A DNA stretch of 64,000 nucleotides from Epiperipatus broadwayi. Its lineage: Eukaryota; Onychophora; Udeonychophora; Euonychophora; Peripatidae. The translations under genes were made by a program, and so were the position numbers. Below, piece by piece: positions 34,300 through 46,627 of the stretch. How positions within the stretch are numbered: position 1 is the stretch's first letter; each line of letters opens with the position of its first letter. The notes under the pieces are model-generated. The model saw only the letters and a program-made list of their open reading frames with translations. It made no database searches and was not told where the DNA came from. The DNA is taken from contig JAQFVV010006273.1 of the NCBI GenBank assembly GCA_028023455.1, forward strand, positions 3,546,142 to 3,610,141. The letters run 5' to 3'.

Positions 34300-34694
34300 A
34301 GTCATGTGACATATTTCCATGGTTTATTGGCAGTTTTCAAGACAGTTGATAAAGGAATTTATTCCTAAAATGCTTATCTATTACAGAGTGATTTGTTCAT
34401 TTTTTTATATAGTATGGCAGCCATATTAAAAAATGTATTATACATGATGATTGAAACTGATATCTCTTCACATTTATTTACATTAAAAAAAGTAAAGCGA
34501 GAAATGATTAAATTATTTTAACAACTACAAAATTACAGTAATGAAAAGAGAATATATTAATGTTAAATAATTGGTGATAATTTTACTTAGTAAAATATCA
34601 AATATATATTTGAATCTTAAAATCATATTTGCAATTATTTTTAATGTTTTACAACAAAGCATTTGTAACCATTAAAACAAATGGATTATAATCA

Positions 34695-34816
34695 CTTGCC
34701 ATACATATAAATATAGGGGATTTGAACTCAGACTTTTATGCCAAATCCCCTATAGTTACAATTAGGATCCAGGTATGAGTGCCTGGTATTTCAAATCTTG
34801 TCATACATATGTATAT
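34695..34816. repeat. Small hairpin insertion flanked by diverged 20-bp direct repeats
   Basis: ATAGGGGATTTG at 34713-34724 pairs with CAAATCCCCTAT at 34742-34753. The minus strand reads AAAGTCTGAGTTCAAATCCC, which shares AAAGTCTGAGTTCAAA with the right arm of the 22633-22943 element. Direct repeats at 34695-34714 and 34797-34816 match at 17 of 20 bases. Confidence 0.45.
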
Positions 34817-34933
34817 ATAATTTTATAGCGTTATATTTGTATCAATTCTCTGTTCTATAATAATTATTTACTTTTTAAATCAGTTTTTTAAAAAATTGTT
34901 TTTTTCCCATTCTTAATAGGTATATTTTATTTA

Positions 34934-35185
<252 letters not shown>

Positions 35186-36380
35186 CTATTAGAATGTATA
35201 TATATATATATATATCTTTAGTTACCAGTATTTAAAAATACTACTACTTTACTTGTATTCCTATAATTAATGATGAATGCTTAATTACTCTATTCTAAGT
35301 ATATAATATAAAAAATATTTTTATGCTAACACAAATTATTATGCATTCAAAAATGTATTACTTCATTTTTTATTAAATAACATCTATAATGTTGCATGAA
35401 AATATAACAAATTGAGCTTTTTCAGTCTGTTTGTCTACCTGTCTGTCTATACCTGTTTATATTATCAAATTACTAAAAGTCTATTTACATATAGAAATTG
35501 ACTTGTTATACCTTGCTGTGATTTTAAACAATCTCCTGATTACAACACCAGGTTGAATCAACAAAAACACTTATCTTGAAAGAATTTAGTTAATTTTTCA
35601 TATTTTTGTAGATGTAATAAGTAAAATTTGCAGCTAGCTATTAGCCATCTGCTTCACAAAAATATTAAAACAATAAATGTCTTTAAAAAAATTAATATCC
35701 AAACTATGCAGCTGGCCTAGTTGGTCACTGCATCTCAAAATATTAAAACCAGGCTCTTCTGGCCAGCTCTTACAAAAGCTACAAGTCAAACTGAACTGAT
35801 CTTTTTTTTATCAGTCCTTTTATAGAATTGGCTTGGGGTGATAACAACACATTTAATTAAAAAGTTTTTTTTTTCTTATCTTTTCAAAAATGGCACTAAT
35901 CCTTTCAAATCCCTTTTAATTAAAAGCTACTTTTGAAAGCAACTTTGCAATTTTACCAAAGGTGTGATCCACACATTTTTACTTAGATAGTAAAATGCAT
36001 ACAAGCATTAATTAAAAACGATATTTTATACAAGTTTTAATTAAAAGATTTTTCACAAAAAATAGATATAGAAATATTTACAGTTATCAGTTCTATTTTA
36101 AACATAAAATACACTTGTTTTTTTTTTTTTAATTTCAAAATCAGAATAATAATATTAATTTTTATTAGATCTTTTAAAATCTTTATTTCATAATAGAATT
36201 TTATTTTAAATCCAGTTATTTAACCCTTTATTATTATCTTCATTCCCTGTAAATGTAAAAAAATATCAACCAAATTTTATGTCTGTGTTTATTTCTACTT
36301 TTCCTTTCAATTTTATATATATATTTGTGCACACACCCTATATTATTGTGTGCCATGTAACCCAACTGGTTACAATATAC
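35186..36380. other. Start of the 21.4-kb intron, no supported feature
   Basis: AT-rich DNA with an (AT)n run just past the exon. Nothing recognisable. Confidence 0.5.
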
Positions 36381-38644
36381 TGTAACGAGCACAGATGTTC
36401 GTTACATTGTTTTTTTTTTATATATATTATTAAACAAGTTAAAATAAAAAGTTTGCATTCAAAAACTTTCTTTAAAAATTAAAAATTGAAATTAAAATAT
36501 CGTCTTAAACTCTTATATATTAAGTCGCACAGATAATAAAAAATTATTAAAATAAAATTTTTATTAAAGAAAAAGGTATTTTTAAAACTAAATTTTAAAA
36601 AAGATTTGGAGATAAAATTATATCTTTAAATTTGTCTTGAAATATATTTTTGATTTGGAAAACAGGTTAATTAATCAGAAATGGAAATGATTGTTAATTA
36701 GTTAAATTAAAACCAGCCTTGAGCATTTAAATGTAATAACCTCAGTCAGATAGAAAAAAAAACAATAGAAACTGATTAGCCAATGAAAGAAATCCATTTG
36801 GGAAATCGGACCTCAGCGAAAGAATCATCACTCCATGACGCAATGTTAATTCAATCCTTGACATTAATATAAAAAGGACAGGTTTTGGAAAGCTGAGTAG
36901 TTAGTGAATGAGGAGTGATTGATTATTGACGATGTAACAGCTAGGTGTTAGTGCTGGGGGGATTGAAAAAGACGCACAGCTTCAATCCCTTCAGTTCTGT
37001 AAGAAAGGAAGAAGAATGGGCCATCGTTTCTTCATTGAGGACCAATTACACTAAAAAAAAATAAAAATCTCCAAAGGATAAATAAATCGATCAACCGGAT
37101 ACAAATCCTCGGACGACGTGGGAATTCACGTGCAAACGGCAAGGAATATACGAAGATGAACTATTTCAATAACCGTAAGACTTTAAAATTTATGAACAGT
37201 AAATTAAAAACTTTCCAGATTTAAATGATTTCAACATTATTCTATCTGACCAACATTATTTTATTAATTAGTTATAATTTTATTTAATGTATTTAATTTG
37301 TAAAATCATTTCCATTTATTTATTTATTTATTTAATTTTGTTCTTTAAGTTTTATTATGATTTCTGTTTTCCGTTAAATAAATTATAAAAAAATGTTAAA
37401 CTTAAGTCGGGCGTGAATGGCTGTATCGATTTGTAAAGATATATTAAGGGAGGGTAATCTTGGGTTGTTCATTTCGTAGTTGAATTGGTTCAATGGATTG
37501 GATATATTTATGTAATTAGTAGGTGTAGCATGAGATCCGCCACGGGCAGGATTATAGATATATGCCACACACCCTCTGTTTGCCTATGGATGGGTTTGTA
37601 AGTCGGCAGAATACCGCAGCCCATTCCTATGGAGTTTTTAGTTTATTGATCTACTTGCCCACAGATGTCACATCCCTGTGGGTGGAGAGTCAATGTCGTT
37701 TCTATTTCTACATATTGTTCAGATGTACATCCCTGACAATATTGTTGTGTTGTCGTATCATGCTACATTGAATACATGAATGTATCAGATGGATTGGCGC
37801 CAGTTGATTGCGAAATGTGTTGCCTAAGGTTAAGTAGGGATAGAATATTTTATTTTTAAATGCAAATCTATGTAGTCGATTCAAGCTCGATCCTAAATAA
37901 AACTATTAAATTTAAGTTGTTTATAGATGCTTGCATAGATTGGTTATCGGTTAGGTATGTTTTGGGTTTTCATATTTGATCAAAATATATAGACATTCGA
38001 TAAATAATGATACCTTACGGTGAGTGTCTCTAATGTAATTATTCGGATGTCCTTTAAGTTATTGGTGACGATGCAAGTATCTTACGATGAATACTAGAGG
38101 GTTTCTTATAATTCCCTATGCAATTGTCAGTAATCAATAATTTTGTATTTTGATCGTTTATGTTTACTTTGAAATGTTTTTGACCGTTGAAATCTATGTA
38201 ACCGATCTATAGCAACATATTAAACAGGTTTATAAGCCCATCTGTGCGAACTTGATTAAAAATGTAAATTTATAATATAATAGTAACTCAATGTAAATTA
38301 AAGTAAAATCAAAGTTAAAAATAAGGTTAAATGTTTAAATGTAAATCACTAAAATAATTTTAAACCTTATATATATGTGCATAAATAAATCTGTTTGTAT
38401 GATAATTACTGGCAGTGGCTTACTTTATTCTTTTATATACTAGTAAATGATATTATTAAATCTCTGCTATTCCACTGAGCTAGTGACATGGGCTAACGAC
38501 CGGAATCAAAATTTAAGAAAAAAAAAAATATATTTTTTTTTTTGACTCACGTATCTGCCTACTCTATAAATTTTTCTAGGTTCAAATGCCTAGATGGCGC
38601 CCCGTAGTGCAGTGTCGTGAAGTCTCCATTCCCGGATCGTTACA
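36381..38644 (+). mobile_element. Probable 2.26-kb solo LTR or non-autonomous LTR element
   Basis: The interval begins TGTAACGA and ends TCGTTACA, a perfect 8-bp terminal inverted repeat of TG...CA type. It is flanked by the 4-bp direct repeat ATAC (36377-36380 and 38645-38648). Inside are a CCAAT box (36779), a TATA box (36868-36877) and a transcription-start-like region, in the order expected of an LTR U3-R. No open frame of retrotransposon type is present. A TGGCGCCC motif lies about 50 bases from the right end. The 4-bp duplication alone is weak evidence. Confidence 0.55.
36868..36877 (+). promoter_or_regulatory. TATA box with upstream CCAAT box
   Basis: TATAAAAAGG follows GCCAATG (36779-36785) by about 85 bases. 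The downstream sequence is G-rich for this window. It would be the promoter of the enclosing LTR-like element and not of the transporter. Confidence 0.5.
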
Positions 38645-41600
38645 ATACATTCTATTTTTACCACAGTATTATTTCCCATAATATGGTCTACTATCTAATG
38701 CATGTATATGATATTATATAACTTTTACAAAATATATATTGTGCCATTACAATTTAGTCATTAGCTAAATTTATAGCAATGTGCTCAAGAGAAAATGAAC
38801 AAAAATCATCATCACATTTTTTATATAAAAAGGAAGCTGTAGGGCATCCAAGTTTAAACCCTACCAGATCCAGTTCTAAAAGCTTTAGACAGAAAGAGAG
38901 TGGGTCAACAATTATATTCTTTATTTCTTTGTGTGTTGATAGTGTGCCGGTCGGATTTATATGTTCACGTAACAAGATCAAGCATCTACCAAAAGTACCT
39001 CGAATCCAATCATGCGCAAGATACACAGGTCAGGAACACTCATGAACTCTGCCCTATTTGCCTATTTCCCAGATCTATAACATTATGAGCAACAATCCCG
39101 ATGACATCGATTAATTTACTTCTCATCCGCCGGCATCGATCATCGGAGACACAAAAAGACTCTAGGCTAAACTTATATGATAGAATAACTTAATAACTAG
39201 TTATATTTTATGAGCAATAAAGGCTCATGACCTAGCATATTAATTATGTATTGAGTGGAGATCATCTAGTCATATTTAGCATAAGTAATAACTTAATATT
39301 TTATCTTAACTACAAGAAAGCAATGGTTCGAGTTTGATATATATATATTTAAGATTTATTAATAACAAAATTATGTCGGGTTATTTAGCCGACGTGAGCC
39401 TCGGAAGTATTATATTTGTTTGATTCATATTTAATAATAACATTAGATTTGCGGCTATGCCATAATATATATGTGTGACTTAATAAATTAGCGCTATTAG
39501 AATACATTACTGGAATACTATTACATCCCCAGAGATGAAGAGCATTTACTTAATTTAAACAACAATAATTTTTCAAGCAGATATTATATTTGGTTACATT
39601 CAATATTATTAATTTGGAGTTATAGATAATTAATGCTGAGATGGGTAATGAATAATTATATAAACGATACTAAATCTATCGCATTAATACTTATATTAAA
39701 CTAATGGAAATATGTTTGTTTAAAGAAATCATTTCATTACGGCTTATGAATACTTCTGGGTGACTAATAAGACACTGAAAGGCGGTGCGTGCATGGTGGC
39801 TAATTGGTATGGTCCAATTATGGATCGTGGAGTGTGCTTCACGAATTCTAAGAACGAAGTTGATCGATTTCCTCTGCAAACATAGGCAGGGTCGGTTTGA
39901 CGAACGAAAGAATCCATGATTCTCTGAAATGAGGTACAGGTGAATCATGGATGACAAAGAGTGGTCGGCAATTTCACTATTGGGCTGGTTTCCCAGATCG
40001 CTCCCCATATAAGCATGCACATAAGACCAAGTATGTCTCCAGGGTGGTTTTACAGCCTGGTTTAAGGACATAGAGAATGACGATGGGGCCCGACTTTGTG
40101 GATGCCTCCATGTGAGAGAGAAGCACGAACATATATAAAATGAAATGGCCTTTATGCACGAAACGCCCAACGATATAATACAAATATAATTCTAAAACTA
40201 AAGATTACCGAAACACATCCATTGTCCATAAATTATGAAACATTCGACGCAATGATATGGCTTCACCAAGCAAACATGGGCAACAATTATACTTAAATAC
40301 AAAACCAAGATCTCAAGATCCCCCTCCCCCCACACTATGTTACTCAATATTATTTATTACCCCTCACACATCCAACAAATCTCAATTTTGGCCAATCAAT
40401 GCCCCCATGAAAATATACAACTGATTACAAAACAAGTGGGTGGTGGCAACAGCCAAAATGGGTTTCACATATATAATACAATTCAAGAACAAAAGATAGC
40501 ACATCATTTAGGAAGGAGAATGTGAAAAACAGATGCCAAATCTGTTTTTCTACAGTAAACATGAAAAATATAATTAGTTTATTTATCTAAAATCACGAGC
40601 ACCTGGGCAAGTCGAATAAGACTTGTTTTGATCAAATTATAAATTATTTACCCAGTAAATGATGGGTGGGGAAATGAAAATAAATTATATGCTGGCGATT
40701 TTAAAATACTATTGGCATTTATTTTAAAATATACATACATAAATGTAAATGAAAATTGTTTGCCGCTTGAAAATAAAAGAAAAGGAAAAACATTTTATAG
40801 GAGGCTTAATCTAGATTAGTTATATAGAGTTATAGAATACATATTTGAAGACATTTAATATAGATGATTTAAAATATAACTATTACAGAGAAGGCAGGAT
40901 TTAGGAATTATAAGCGGTCAAAGTTCTTTTACCTTGATTATTTGGAAGAGCATTTCACTAGGAATCAGTCCATCGGTATTATTTCACTAGATCTAGGGTA
41001 GCATTATTATTTGAGATAGCACTTCACTTTCACTGGATAAATATAAAGTTCAGTAGTATGGGATGCAGAGCTTCATTCATGGGAACAGCATATTAGAACA
41101 GAGGGACAAGGCGAAATTTCCTACTCACGACACATTGGGTGACAATTAAAACTGGCATGGAATATGTATAGCAGCTTAGTTATTTAATGGTCTCCCCCTC
41201 TTGTGGATTCAAATCCAGCAGTATATATATTTTTATTTTGAAGCTGTAACTTAGCAACTACTGCTGGACCTGAGGCGGTTTAAGCACTTAAGGTTTCTCT
41301 GGAATAGTTTGACTGGATACTCTTATCTAGTAAGATGTTTGAAACAATGCAAGTTTTTTATCAGTTTCTCGAACGATTGTTTTAAAATATATCTTATGAT
41401 TTTAAAACAAGCTAGCATGGACAATTTCCACTAATGGGTTTATTTTATTATTACCAATTCGTAATCTTTTACTTTAATCTAAGGGATCTTCCGGGTAATT
41501 GTTTTTCGAGAGACTTCTTAACAAGATTGCATAATTTCTGGCTACAAAATTATATATGAAAAAATGTTTCATATATAATACCTTATATATAATATAACTA

Positions 41601-42554
41601 TTAATACATTCACAATCTCCTACATTGAAATATATAGATATTTATTATTTACGCCCGCATACACATGAGAATATTATTATTAAATAAAATATTTTTAAAT
41701 TAAAATACATACGTGTTTACATTATTTATGTTATAATACTAACCAAAAGAAATATATATATTATTAGCTATGTATATACGTGTGTAAAGACGGGTTTGAA
41801 TACAGTTAGATGGTAGGAGATTGGATGTGGGCTGTGAAGCAGGATCTGAGCATCAGATCATCTGCTTTAATAGAAAGGTAATACACACATTTAAACTATT
41901 CAATATTAAATTTTTCTGCTAAAAAGCAAAGTTACACATATCTAGGCAAAGCTATTTAATTGTTTTATATTTCAAATATTAAACATTTTAACTTTATTTA
42001 AAACTAACCTATGCTTGATCAATTTTAATATCTTATTCTATACTTCTATTTTTGCTTTTCTATAATTGTAATTGGGATTTAAAAGTTACAGATTTAATTT
42101 TAAATATTGGGGTTATAATTACTAAGCTGGCAATTAGATTATGACAGTTTATGAATGATTTGAAATGATAAAGTATGTGTGTACATTACATACAGAAATT
42201 TACATTTATTAAATATTGAAAGAAAAAGAAGGGTTAAATCTGTCAAATTATTTTTTTTATAATTTTGTGTTAAATCAGATATCTATTTATTTTGTTTTTA
42301 TAAAGGATTGTTTGTCATTTTGGGAGCTTAAGCTTGGTGGGAACTCTAATTTTGAAATTGTCTGATCTTAAGATTAAAGGAAAGAAACTCCAATTTTAGA
42401 TATTACAGATATACGTGAAAAAGGAAAAAGGATTAAGTCTATATTTTTTTTTAAGACAAAAATGTCTGAAAAACAGGTGTGTGATTTTTTGAGTTGGTCA
42501 AAAATAGCAATTCACACTATCACTCTAATTGGGTGAGTTGACTCAAAAATCGGA

Positions 42555-42562
42555 TATAAAAG
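42555..42562 (+). promoter_or_regulatory. TATA-box-like promoter
   Basis: TATAAAAG in the context CGGATATAAAAGCAGTCTGG is a strong match to a metazoan or LTR core promoter, with an inverted CCAAT (ATTGGG) 25 bases upstream. No coding region can be tied to it. Confidence 0.3.
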
Positions 42563-45500
42563 CAGTCTGGAAAATCAGTTGAGCTATTAGATTATTGTTA
42601 TTATAATATATTGTGAGAGACTTTTTAAAAATTATTGAAACTAAAGCAGACAAACATTTTTAGTTCTGTTAAGATAATTTTTTTTTTAAAAATCATTTTT
42701 TTTATATCAAGTTTTGAATGTTGAAAATATAAGAATGACGGGGTAGAAAAATTATATATATCTCATCTTTTACCTGACCGTCATGGAGCCGCAGATCATA
42801 TAGGAAGGAAAAGATGTCTTGTCTGAAAAATAATATTCTACACCTTTCAACTGACTGAGAGAAATAAGATGTTTTTAAATAAAAAGAAGAAAGCATTCAC
42901 CTGCATTTGAATGTGATCAGGAAAATCTACTGATAAATATTAAATCATCAAGTCCAATTAATTGTTCCAGTAACTGATTTTAAACTCAAAAAAAATTACA
43001 ATGTGAAAACAACTGCTGTATTTCATCCACGAGAATCATGCTGAACGGAAAAATTTTAAATCGGTATAAGAATTTCTAAATTGTCCACTAAAGCAAATAA
43101 CCGTATTTGAATCATCATCATCAAACAATTATACACCTCAAGAAAGAGATTGTTCCAATGTAAAATGGTAGCTGCAGAAATATAGACATTATACAAGACA
43201 AGTTTGAACCCTTGGAAGTTCGCCACAAAACAAAGGATCGGTAATATGACTTTTTATATCTATTTTCTTTATGATATCAGAGTCTTAATAAAATTTTAGC
43301 TATAAAGTGGTATAGTTTATTTAAAAAACTTTTAAAGACAATTCAGATCGATTAAAACCAATAATTTCTTACCAATAATAACCTTGAGCTTCATAAATGA
43401 TCTTGAATGTATCAAAATTATTTGTTTATTAATTTACAGTTATGAAATATTAATGTGTAAAATAATTTTTTGTATTATTATTTTGGTTTTAAATAATATT
43501 TTGTTATTATGGGATAAAACACACACCTACATAATAATATTTTTACATGTGTATAATTGTGTGCGAATGTGAAGTAATAAGCAGTGTTAAAATATTAAAT
43601 TATTTTGTTTTAAGAAAGTATAGCATTTCAGAGGTAGAAGGGAGGGGGAGAAAATAATTTAAAACTTGTTTGGTAAAACTTGCTCTTTCAATTCTACTAA
43701 CATTTTTTTTTAACATTCTGCTTACATGTTAGATTATAAGGTATGTGTGCCAATGAGTGAATATTTTTTTTATATGAAATACTTTTCTTGTGGATGGAAC
43801 ATTTTAACAAATCAGTTACCCAATTTAATACAATATACTTTTGAAATACATTTACGGGAAAGGGGGAAGAATTTAAAATTTAATGTTATGAGTTTAAAAC
43901 AATCGATTATGATTATTGTTGTTATTGTTAATATAAATTTTCATGTAAATATAGAAAATTTTATGTATATGTTAGAAATGCAGTAATAAATATTAGTTTA
44001 TGTTATTAAACGAGGCATATATATTTCATTAAGAGTAGTCTTTATCAAGTGTGATCATTCATCATCAATGGTTGAATATTAGTTGTTTAAGATATGATTA
44101 AATATGCTAAGATTAACAATAATTATGAAGTTCTTTATAAAAATTAGGTTTTATGTTTAGGCTTAGTCCTAAAGCTGTGGTTGAAACCATTGTCATTATC
44201 GTTATCATTATCGTCATCTATCATCATCGTCAATGTTTTAATTAATGAGCTGTTTAAATGTTTAAAGGTCATAAATAAATATTGATTTCATAGTATTTAG
44301 TGATTTCTTAGTATTATTATAACCACCGTCCCATTATCTATTTCATGCAAGGATGAGTGAATTGCCATCCTAAATTAATAGTAATCTGAGCTAGTAAAAC
44401 TTATAAAAAAAAAATATTGAAACACATTTGTTATGCTAAGATCTAAGAAATGATTTATGCCTAATGAATTCCACTTCAGTTTAAAGATGTTTTATGTTAC
44501 CTAAGTGTTTACTTAAATATTAGTGCATACAGTGCTATGGGTCTAAAATCAAAATCATACATTTTGTAAGAAATAAGGTACCAAAAAGGATTCAAACCTG
44601 GTACATGTGAAAGGTTATTAGATATAACTGTGTCTAGATTCAAATAATCTAGTGGCGCCCTGATAGACCATATTCACTTGGTATTTGTTTGGATATGTAC
44701 TTAACATCAAACCAAGAAATGAAAGTGGATAAAATCTACTGTCTGTATACCTGAGCAGATATTTTATTGAGTTACTAGTGTACTCACCTCATGTGATTTC
44801 CATATACCTGAGTTATAATAGTTGTTATTAATAATTTGTTTATAATTATTGATATTGTGATATCTTGAGGAATCTAATTATAGAAGTATGTTTCATTTAA
44901 TCCAATGACCCTTAATATGATTGATAACTCAGTCTGATCTTTTGTTATATAGCTTATGCTCATGTTAATATAAGTTTAAATAAATTCTGATCAGTTTCAT
45001 TAAGTTTATTTACAACTTGTTTGAATTAATATTTTTAAAGACTACTTATTGAACACGTTTATTTGTTTAGTAGCTTATGCTCAGCAAGTTGCATATACAA
45101 TTCTTTGCTCTTTAAATTTAGTTACAAATAAAATTTAAGCTACATATCTTTTGAGCTACTTTAATAATGTTACAATATAGATACAGATATTCTATTTTTA
45201 CTATAGAGTCCAGCAATTAATTTATGTACTAGTATTATTTTTCATATACCTTGCAGTTTATTATCTAATATATATATTGTGCTCTTATCTGTAGGTCATA
45301 ATAAGGTAGAAAGGTCAATTACTAAAAAATTTTAAATTTTAAGTTATGTTTGTATGATATATAAATAATAATAGGATAATTAGATTTTATAGTACAATTT
45401 AAAGCTGAAAATACCTGGTATATAAAAATGTAATAGATTATTTTAAGAGAAAACAGTTAAATAAAGCTTAATAATATCCTTGCTTATGGTTGTAAAAGCT

Positions 45501-46294
45501 GGCCATATAAAATAATACAGCTATAAATAGTTAAAAGTATATTAATAATTTGAGTATAATATTTTAAAACTAATAAATTAAATAAACGCTATATGTAGTG
45601 TATAATTATATTTAATAATCAAAATTAATAGAGTATATTTTATTAATAAACTTTAGGATGGTGAGAATTATATTTAGTTCAACATTTTAAAATTATTTTC
45701 CAAATTTTTATAAAAAATATCAGTTTTGGTAATTTAGACCGAGACGTAAATAAAAAAAAAATCATTTGATAAAAGCAGTAAACACGTGACTGTATATTAT
45801 ATACCTTCACACACACGCTTGTTAAAATAATAATAAAGTTTGTGAATTTGAAACTAGATATAATTGCCATCGATCATTAAAGTAAAAGTTAAAATATTAA
45901 ATATTGTTTTAATAATTGTTTTTAAAATTTAATAAATTTTGATGAAACTAAAATTGAAGTTAAAAATACTAGTCTAAATAATATTTAAGACATTACGTCA
46001 TCAATTCTTTATTTTAAAAGTCTAATCTGTTATATAACTAAATGTGTAAATTTGTTCGCGCTAAAAAAGTCATTAACCAATCAACGGAGGTAAATTAGCA
46101 GACAAAATATAAGAATTATACGAAGCAGGAGGGAGAAGTAATGTGAAAGTGAAAGAGAAAGTAGCATATTTTTGTAGCTGATAACACCGTAGCTGGAAAA
46201 GTGATATAAATTTAAAATTTATTATTTATTTTAAAAGTTCTTTTGTAACATATAATATTTTGACTGTATCGATATGGATTGCTAATTTTAAAAG

Positions 46295-46627
46295 TTGTCT
46301 TACCAGGGAATTTTATTCAAGTTTAACCAAAAACCTACAGTAAAGATGGAAGTACAAGGAAAAATACCTAAAAATATTGCTGAAGGAAAAATATTTGGAA
46401 AGTACCTTAATACAGCTTTATTTATGCTCAACCAGAAACTTAGTATTATAACTCAGAGAGATATAATTGGGACACTATATGAAAATTTAAAGGAGAAGTT
46501 ACTTGCCGTCAGGAAAAAAAATTATGACGCACAATTTTACAAGGCTAATTTAAAGTTATTTTATTCTTCTCTATGGAAAAATTTAATATGCGTTTTTATT
46601 ACAAAGAAAAATTATGTAAATGAATAA
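46295..46627 (+). CDS. Unrecognised 110-codon open frame
   Basis: Encodes a lysine-rich protein beginning MSYQGILFKFNQKPTVKMEV and continuing GKIPKNIAEGKIFGKYLNTA. I recognise no domain. It follows the promoter-like region at 46.06-46.2 kb, and the adenine-rich plus strand downstream has many stops. It may be a mobile-element remnant or chance. Confidence 0.2.
   Translation: MSYQGILFKFNQKPTVKMEVQGKIPKNIAEGKIFGKYLNTALFMLNQKLSIITQRDIIGTLYENLKEKLLAVRKKNYDAQFYKANLKLFYSSLWKNLICVFITKKNYVNE

Noticed and set aside
38754-39088. Overlapping open frames on both strands
   Set aside because: Three mutually overlapping frames of 62-90 codons without family similarity; a composition effect.
39691-40170. 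159-codon minus-strand open frame, the longest in the window
   Set aside because: No recognisable domain, an odd mix of Ser, His and Cys residues, and overlapping frames of similar length nearby. Higher local G+C alone lengthens open frames.
41820-41880. Possible exon ending in GAAAG followed by gtaatac on the plus strand
   Set aside because: No open frame of useful length and no family match; donor-like sites are common in this composition.
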